Source: an uncultured cyanobacterium (lineage in GTDB: Bacteria > Cyanobacteriota > Vampirovibrionia > Gastranaerophilales > Gastranaerophilaceae). From it: a stretch of DNA of 9,163 bases. The DNA lies in the NCBI GenBank assembly GCA_902495705.1, contig CABUXT010000045.1, positions 1 through 9,163 of the forward strand, read 5' to 3'. The notes under the pieces were generated by a model. It was not told where the DNA came from. It made no database searches and saw nothing but the letters and a program-made list of their open reading frames with translations. Positions within the stretch are counted from its first letter, which is position 1. Each line of letters begins with the position of its first letter. The position numbers and the translations under genes are program-made. This document shows positions 4,306 to 9,163 of this stretch, piece after piece.

Positions 4306-7299
4306 TTACGCAGACAATGTAAAGATTTCGTAGATTTCCTCGTCTGAAAGTTCTGTAATAATCTTTTCGCCTTCGTATACAGCCAAATCTGCAAGCTCTT
4401 TCTTAGATTTCAACATTTCGTCAATCTTTTCTTCAAAAGTTCCGAGAGTAATCATTCTGTGAACCATTACGTTTTTATCTTGACCGATACGATATGTTCT
4501 ATCTGTTGCTTGGTCTTCAACCGCAGGGTTCCACCACAAGTCGTAATGGATAACATTTGTTGCACTTGTCAAGTTCAAACCTGTACCACCGGCTTTCAAT
4601 GACAGAATCATAACTTTTGCCTCAGGGTCAGTTTGGAATCTTTCAATCAACTCTTCCCTTTGAGGTACTGTCAAGCTGCCGTGGAAGAACAATGGGTCAG
4701 TACCGCACTCTTGATTGATAACTTTGCACAAGATATCACCCATTTCCTTGTATTGAGTGAAAATAAGAGTCTTTTCGCCGTTATCGATAATACTTTGTAC
4801 AAGGTCGATACATTTTTCCATCTTACCAGACAATTCTCTGCCCATTTCACCTGACTTCAAGAACTGGTATGGGTGGTTACAAATTTGTTTAAGCGCAGTG
4901 ATAAGTTTGAAGATATTGCCACGTCTGTTTACACCTGTAAAACCACTGATTTTTGTCATCATTTCGTTTAAAGTCTTTTCGTAAAGAACAGCTTGAACTT
5001 TTGACAAGTAGCAGTATTCGTTTAGAACCATCTTTTCCGGCAAATCAGAAATTACGTGTTTGTCAGTTTTCAAACGTCTCAATACGAATGGAGAAATTGA
5101 CATTCTCAACTTGTTAGCCCTTGAATGTTCCTTGAAACGTTCAATAGGAATTGCATAACTCTTTTGAAATTCGCGAAGTGAACCCAAGTACCCTTTATTA
5201 ATAAAGTCAAAAATACTCCAAAGTTCTGTCAATCTGTTTTCTACAGGAGTACCTGTCATAGCGACTTTGACATCTGCCTTCAACATCTTGATAGCAAGAG
5301 TTTGAGCTGTATCAGGGTTTTTGATATTTTGAGCCTCATCAACGATAATCATGCTCCAAGCGTGTTTTTTAAGCTCTTCAACATCAATTCTCATGATTGC
5401 ATAAGTTGTCAAAATTACATCATGATTAACATCAAGTTGTCTATCCGGTCCGTGATAAATAACTGCATCAAGATTTGGTGCAAACAACTGCAACTCTTTC
5501 ATCCAGTTACCCATCAATGTTGTCGGACAAATAACAAGGACAGGCTTTTTAAGTTTGTTTTCTTCTTTCATTTTCAAAATCAAACTGATAACCTGAATAG
5601 TTTTACCTAACCCCATATCATCTGCCATACAAGCACCAAAACCTTTTGAAACGTTTGTCCACAACCATTTCAAACCGATTTCCTGATATGGTCTCAATTC
5701 GCCTTTCAATGTTTTTGGAACAGTCATTTCTACAGGTTTTGTAAAGTCAGCAAGAACCCTTGCAAATGCTGCATCATAGTCAAAATCATATTGGTCAAGT
5801 TGACCTGATAATGACGCATGAATAAGTTCCATTCTTGACATTGATTTAAGGTTAGATTTAGCAATTTGTTCAAAAATCTTTTTGCTTTCTTCTTGGTCAA
5901 TCAAAACATATTTATTTTTGTATTTGATTAAGCCGTTATTATTTTCAAGCAATTTTTTGTATTCTTCGATAGAAATCTTTTCATTACCGATTGAAATTTC
6001 ATAAGAAAATTCCAAAATATCATCCAAAGAAATTTTTGAAGACGGAACATTATTATTAATCAAGTCAGCCAAATCATCAGCCCTTGATTCTTTAACCTTG
6101 GCATTGATAGATGCACGAGGAATAATAATATTGTTCAATTCTTCAGGCAAAATAACCTCAATTTGAGCTTTTTGAAGGTAGTATGCAGTTTGAGTGATAA
6201 TCTTGTATACTTCATTCAAGTTCAAATCAAGATATAACTTGTCTTCATCATCAAATAACTGTTCAAGTTCAGGCATATAGCGCAAAGCGTAGTTCAATTG
6301 TTTTTCTACGATTCTTGAAATGTCAGATGCTTTTGCACCAAAAACTTCTTCATCCGTATAAAGTTTGTCAATCAAAACGCTTTCGTTAGTTTTGCGGTTT
6401 TTAATATGAACTTTTAATCTGAATAATTCATCTTCAACTTTTTCAATCTTGAAGAACGGAATAACATCATATTTACCCAAATAAAGTTCGTCAAACCACT
6501 GAGCAAAGCTTTCCGCGATATCTTTACCTTTTAGAACAGCTCTTTGTTCCAAATCTTTCAACAAATATGTACCTGATTTAACATCTTTAAATCTGTACAT
6601 CTTAATACCCAAGAACTTATAAATAACATAGTTCAAATAAGTATAAATAAATTCATAAACAAAATCTTTTGGTTTTTCACCTTCGATGAACAAATCTTCA
6701 GGCATACATTCTTCAAACATGTTCACGATTCTAGCCATTTTTTGGTTATTGATAATCGGTTCGTAAACAATGCGAAACATTTGATTGTAACGTTTTACGG
6801 TTGGGATGAAATATAATTTTTCAATCAACTTCATTACAAAATAAGTCAACTTGTTCAAATAAATGAATGTCGGTGTCAAATCAGCAAGGTCAACAACATT
6901 GCCAAATCCGCCAAAATAATCCATTACCAAATCCCAAGCCATAAAATAACCAACTTGGTCTTTATATACTTCTGATTTAAAACGGAATAATGAACCTTTA
7001 GATTTTAAATAATATTGAAAATTGTTTGTCGGAGTAACAAAGAATGATAGATTTTGACCGTGAATACTTTTTGTCGGACGATTTATCAAATAGAAATTTG
7101 TGTTACGAGTAGGCGCATTTGGGCTTAAAAATACCCCGGCAAACTCATCTTCTATAATTTGATAAATCATACTCAATGTATAGCGAAAATCTTTGTTTTT
7201 AAAATTTTCTGGGTTTTCGCTCAAATTGAAAAACAATTCATCTACATTATTCTTTTTAAACGAAAAATCAATATCTAAATCTTCAATCTTATTACTCAT
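4306..7299 (-). CDS. SNF2-family DNA helicase/ATPase (bacterial, DUF3670-type)
   Basis: This is a cytoplasmic DNA-dependent ATPase of the SNF2 group, whose members move along DNA and displace bound proteins. Its target here is unknown. The 997 residues contain a poorly conserved N-terminal region (1 to about 375). A SNF2-associated segment of the DUF3670 type (about 380-470) follows, seen in VILPEEL and in LDDILEFSYEISIGNEKIS. The helicase core has LRPYQEIGLKWL (535-546), Walker A DMGLGKT (561-567), DEAQ (654-657), MTGTPVENRL (681-690), FTQY (847-850), SLKAGGTGLNLT (900-911) and DRTYRIGQ (933-940). All catalytic motifs look intact. The ATG at 7299 has AAAGGA 5 bases upstream. The gene lies 94 bases after gpmI, behind a hairpin. 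Relatives are often encoded beside a SWIM zinc-finger protein, which is absent here. No phage-defence genes are adjacent. The family call is firm, but the biological role is open. Confidence 0.93.
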   Translation of the reverse strand: MSNKIEDLDIDFSFKKNNVDELFFNLSENPENFKNKDFRYTLSMIYQIIEDEFAGVFLSPNAPTRNTNFYLINRPTKSIHGQNLSFFVTPTNNFQYYLKSKGSLFRFKSEVYKDQVGYFMAWDLVMDYFGGFGNVVDLADLTPTFIYLNKLTYFVMKLIEKLYFIPTVKRYNQMFRIVYEPIINNQKMARIVNMFEECMPEDLFIEGEKPKDFVYEFIYTYLNYVIYKFLGIKMYRFKDVKSGTYLLKDLEQRAVLKGKDIAESFAQWFDELYLGKYDVIPFFKIEKVEDELFRLKVHIKNRKTNESVLIDKLYTDEEVFGAKASDISRIVEKQLNYALRYMPELEQLFDDEDKLYLDLNLNEVYKIITQTAYYLQKAQIEVILPEELNNIIIPRASINAKVKESRADDLADLINNNVPSSKISLDDILEFSYEISIGNEKISIEEYKKLLENNNGLIKYKNKYVLIDQEESKKIFEQIAKSNLKSMSRMELIHASLSGQLDQYDFDYDAAFARVLADFTKPVEMTVPKTLKGELRPYQEIGLKWLWTNVSKGFGACMADDMGLGKTIQVISLILKMKEENKLKKPVLVICPTTLMGNWMKELQLFAPNLDAVIYHGPDRQLDVNHDVILTTYAIMRIDVEELKKHAWSMIIVDEAQNIKNPDTAQTLAIKMLKADVKVAMTGTPVENRLTELWSIFDFINKGYLGSLREFQKSYAIPIERFKEHSRANKLRMSISPFVLRRLKTDKHVISDLPEKMVLNEYCYLSKVQAVLYEKTLNEMMTKISGFTGVNRRGNIFKLITALKQICNHPYQFLKSGEMGRELSGKMEKCIDLVQSIIDNGEKTLIFTQYKEMGDILCKVINQECGTDPLFFHGSLTVPQREELIERFQTDPEAKVMILSLKAGGTGLNLTSATNVIHYDLWWNPAVEDQATDRTYRIGQDKNVMVHRMITLGTFEEKIDEMLKSKKELADLAVYEGEKIITELSDEEIYEIFTLSA

Positions 7300-7304
7300 A
7301 TTTT

Positions 7305-7310
7305 TCCTTT
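7305..7310 (-). promoter_or_regulatory. Ribosome binding site of the SNF2 gene
   Basis: AAAGGA on the minus strand lies 5 bases before the ATG, followed by AAAAT. It supports the start at 7299. No convincing separate promoter was found between this gene and gpmI, so some transcription may come from gpmI readthrough. Confidence 0.6.
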
Positions 7311-7339
7311 ACTTCAAAAGTGGATAAAAATAAGAATTA

Positions 7340-7382
7340 AAGGAAATAAGTCCGCAATACAAGATTTTGAACTTATTTCCTT
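7340..7382 (-). terminator. Hairpin between gpmI and SNF2, possible gpmI terminator
   Basis: AAGGAAATAAGT (7340-7351) and ACTTATTTCCTT (7371-7382) form a perfect 12-bp stem with a 19-base loop, starting 11 bases after the gpmI stop. On the minus strand the right arm is followed by TAATTCTTATTTTTAT, a broken U tract. The stem is AT-rich and the loop is large, so it may be a leaky terminator that passes some transcription to SNF2. A processing or regulatory role is also possible. Confidence 0.5.
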
Positions 7383-7393
7383 ACCTTATTTTC

Positions 7394-8920
7394 TTACTTA
7401 ATTAATGATTTGCCTGTCATTTCAGCAGGTTGTTTAATTCCTAACAATTGCAAAATTGTTGGAGCAACATCACACAATGCGCCTGAATCTCTCAATTCAG
7501 TACCTTGAGGAGCATTGATTACAACAAACGGAACTTCATTTGTTGTGTGTGCTGTTTCAGGAGCGTGTGTAGCCTCATCATACATAACTTCGGCATTACC
7601 ATGGTCTGCTGTCAACAACATAATAACGTCGTTTTCTTTACATGCATCAGCAATTTTACCAACACATTCATCAACAACATGGCATGCTTTTGTAGCTGCT
7701 TCAATAACACCTGTGTGACCTACCATATCAGGGTTTGCAAAGTTTACTAAAACGAATTGGTATTCAGGATTTTTAACTGCACCCAAAACATTTTCACAAA
7801 CTTCTGCAGCACTCATCTCAGGTTGCATATCATAAGTTGCAACTTTTGGAGATGGAACAAGAACTCTTGTTTCGTGAGGTTGCGGTTGGTCAATACCACC
7901 GTTGAAGAAGAATGTTACGTGAGCATATTTTTCAGTTTCAGCTGTTCTGAATTGATGAATACCATTTGCCTCCAAAACATCGCCCAAAATGTTCACTAAT
8001 TTTTCTTTAGGGAATGCAACAGGGTATGTGAAAGTTGCCTCATAACTTGTCATTGTTGTGTACAAGATATTTTTAAGAACTTTCTTTCTTTTGAATCCGT
8101 CAAAATCAGCGAAGTTAATAGCTTTGGTGATTTCTCTTGCTCTATCGGGACGGAAGTTGATGAAGATAATAGAATCATTGTCATGGATTCTTGATTCTTC
8201 ACCGCCGATTACTGTAGGCAATACGAACTCGTCATTTTCACCTTTTGCATAAGATTGTTTAACACCTTCAATAGCAGATGATGCGTGTTCGCCTTCACCA
8301 AACAATAAAGCGTTATAACCTTTTTCAACTCTATCCCAACGGTTGTCTCTGTCCATAATGTAGTAACGACCGATGATAGTTGCAACAGGAGGAAGATTGT
8401 ATTTTTTAAGTTCATCTTCTACAACTTGCAAAAATTCACAAGCGCTTTGAGGTGGAGTGTCACGACCATCCAAAAATGCGTGTACATAAACTTTTTCCAA
8501 ACCGTTTTCTGCAGCCATTTTAATTAATGCTAACAAGTGGTCTAATGATGAGTGAACACCGCCTGTTGAAACAAGTCCGTAAATATGTAATGCAGAATTG
8601 TTTTTCTTAGCATGTTCCATAGCAGCCAAAAATCTTTCATTTTTGAAGAATGAACCATCTTTGATTGCATTATTAATTTTAGACAAATCTTGATAAACGA
8701 TTCTACCGGCACCCAAGTTAAGGTGTCCAACTTCTGAATTACCCATTTGACCTGCAGGAAGACCTACAAATTCGCCATCTGCTCTCAAGTGCATAAATGG
8801 GTCATCTTTTTCTAATTTCATAACATGAACAGGATGAGCAAGTTTAGTTGCATCATATTTTTCAGAACCTTTTGAGATTCCCCAACCGTCCATTATACAT
8901 AGCAAAACTCTTTTAGCCAT
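7394..8920 (-). CDS. gpmI: 2,3-bisphosphoglycerate-independent phosphoglycerate mutase
   Basis: This enzyme interconverts 3-phosphoglycerate and 2-phosphoglycerate in glycolysis and gluconeogenesis, using two Mn(II) ions and a phosphoserine intermediate. The 508 residues are the usual length for the family. The expected active-site residues are visible: D11 in the MDGWG motif, catalytic S62 in GNSEVGH, H123, D151 to D154 (DGRD), R185 and R191, the FRPDR motif (256-260), RTAETEKYAH (325-334), D398 and H402 (NPDMVGH), D439 and H440 (TADHGN), and H458. The phosphatase domain is split by the inserted transferase domain (roughly residues 80-300), as usual. The ATG at 8920 has AGAAGGG 7 bases upstream. 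The gene has its own promoter and a hairpin after its stop. No sign of truncation or a missing residue was seen. Confidence 0.98.
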   Translation of the reverse strand: MAKRVLLCIMDGWGISKGSEKYDATKLAHPVHVMKLEKDDPFMHLRADGEFVGLPAGQMGNSEVGHLNLGAGRIVYQDLSKINNAIKDGSFFKNERFLAAMEHAKKNNSALHIYGLVSTGGVHSSLDHLLALIKMAAENGLEKVYVHAFLDGRDTPPQSACEFLQVVEDELKKYNLPPVATIIGRYYIMDRDNRWDRVEKGYNALLFGEGEHASSAIEGVKQSYAKGENDEFVLPTVIGGEESRIHDNDSIIFINFRPDRAREITKAINFADFDGFKRKKVLKNILYTTMTSYEATFTYPVAFPKEKLVNILGDVLEANGIHQFRTAETEKYAHVTFFFNGGIDQPQPHETRVLVPSPKVATYDMQPEMSAAEVCENVLGAVKNPEYQFVLVNFANPDMVGHTGVIEAATKACHVVDECVGKIADACKENDVIMLLTADHGNAEVMYDEATHAPETAHTTNEVPFVVINAPQGTELRDSGALCDVAPTILQLLGIKQPAEMTGKSLIK

Positions 8921-8927
8921 TTTTAAT

Positions 8928-8934
8928 CCCTTCT
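8928..8934 (-). promoter_or_regulatory. gpmI ribosome binding site
   Basis: AGAAGGG on the minus strand lies 7 bases before the ATG at 8920, a suitable distance. The MAKRVLLCIMDGWG start fits the family and no earlier start is needed. Confidence 0.7.
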
Positions 8935-8936
8935 TT

Positions 8937-8951
8937 CTAGCAATATGCTAG
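8937..8951. promoter_or_regulatory. Palindrome over the predicted gpmI transcription start
   Basis: CTAGCA (8937-8942) and TGCTAG (8946-8951) are perfect inverted arms around ATA. The predicted start site (about 8949-8950) lies inside the right arm. It may be an operator for a dimeric repressor, or a hairpin at the 5' end of the mRNA next to the ribosome binding site. Neither role is proven by the sequence. Confidence 0.45.
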
Positions 8952-8955
8952 CGAA

Positions 8956-8984
8956 ATATTACCAAGAACATGTTTTTTTTTCAA
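8956..8984 (-). promoter_or_regulatory. gpmI promoter
   Basis: On the minus strand TTGAAA (8979-8984, 5 of 6 consensus bases) is separated by 17 bp from TAATAT (8956-8961, 4 of 6). TGG directly before the -10 box makes an extended -10. Predicted transcription starts at about 8949-8950, giving a leader of about 30 bases. It is the second-best promoter in the window. Confidence 0.7.
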
Positions 8985-9057
8985 TAGCAAGGAATAGAAT
9001 AGGTCTATGTCATCACTGAAGGATTTAAAATCATTTCATTATGAGAAAAAACATAAC

Positions 9058-9163
9058 TGTCATTCTGAATTGCGGATTTTGGCAAGTGCGCCGTGTGAGC
9101 GTAGCGAACCCAGCACGTCTTGGCGAGAGCTGCGTTGAGCCGGTCGAGCCGCCAATAATCCAA
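9058..9163 (+). repeat. GC-rich dispersed repeat, CATTCTGAA type (copy A, cut by the window edge)
   Basis: It starts TGTCATTCTGAAT (9058-9070), carries the core GTGTGAGCGTAGCGAAC (9093-9109) and ends in 22 bases (9142-9163) that reappear inverted at 705-726. By comparison with 691-704 it should continue about 15 bases beyond the edge and end in ATTCAGAAT, giving an element of about 120 bp with inverted ends. The interior is markedly GC-richer than the flanks. No coding frame is evident. A short mobile or REP-like element is the likely nature. Confidence 0.65.

Noticed and set aside
4633..5610. Plus-strand frames inside the SNF2 gene
   Set aside because: They are antisense shadows of the helicase core and overlap the conserved motifs.
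4306..7299. SNF2 gene as part of a phage-defence system such as DISARM
   Set aside because: No methyltransferase, DUF1998, phospholipase D or other defence gene is adjacent. Its neighbours are housekeeping genes.
7505..8730. Short frames on both strands inside gpmI
   Set aside because: They are out-of-frame or antisense shadows of an intact 508-codon gene.

Overview
The window is an AT-rich bacterial chromosome segment with three long housekeeping-type genes, all on the minus strand: gpmI (8920 to 7394), a SNF2-family helicase (7299 to 4306) and secA (3957 to 1300). At the left edge, still on the minus strand, there is what looks like the promoter and leader of a ribosomal RNA operon whose genes lie outside the window. 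The SecA sequence has cyanobacteria-like wording around its motifs (for example QRPFNY before DEVDSILIDEARTPLI, and an LGDPN start), and a boxA-like GAACATTGAAAAC in the leader resembles the cyanobacterial GAACCTTGAAAA. Together with the low GC content and the lack of photosynthesis genes in view, this suggests, as inference only, a non-photosynthetic relative of cyanobacteria (Vampirovibrionia/Melainabacteria, such as Gastranaerophilales).

Layout, following transcription from right to left. 9163-9058 is most of a GC-rich dispersed repeat. 8984-8937 is a good sigma70-type promoter with a palindrome over the predicted start site. gpmI follows and ends in a 12-bp-stem hairpin (7382-7340). The SNF2 gene comes 94 bases later and ends at a clear intrinsic terminator (4269-4229). 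The 348-base gap before secA holds two small palindromic repeats and the secA promoter and ribosome binding site. secA ends at a perfect 10-bp GC-rich hairpin (1267-1245). About 1.1 kb without a convincing gene follows. It holds a third palindromic repeat, a cluster of hairpins and CCTCTCCCTA-type repeats (about 690-1094), an intrinsic terminator (557-537) and an AT-rich stretch leading to the rRNA-type promoter (209-182).

The genes do not form one pathway. GpmI is glycolytic, SecA is the Sec translocase motor, and the SNF2 protein is a DNA-dependent ATPase of unknown job. Each appears to be its own transcription unit, or gpmI and SNF2 may be partly coupled. I found no convincing new gene system. 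What deserves a second look is the intergenic repeat family: at least four related palindromic elements ending in GTCATTCTGAA or GTCACCCTGAA, three of them with a TGAGC...GCGAA core. There is also a 22-bp sequence found in opposite orientations at 705-726 and 9142-9163, and a run of hairpins at 762-924 whose arms could pair in alternative ways.
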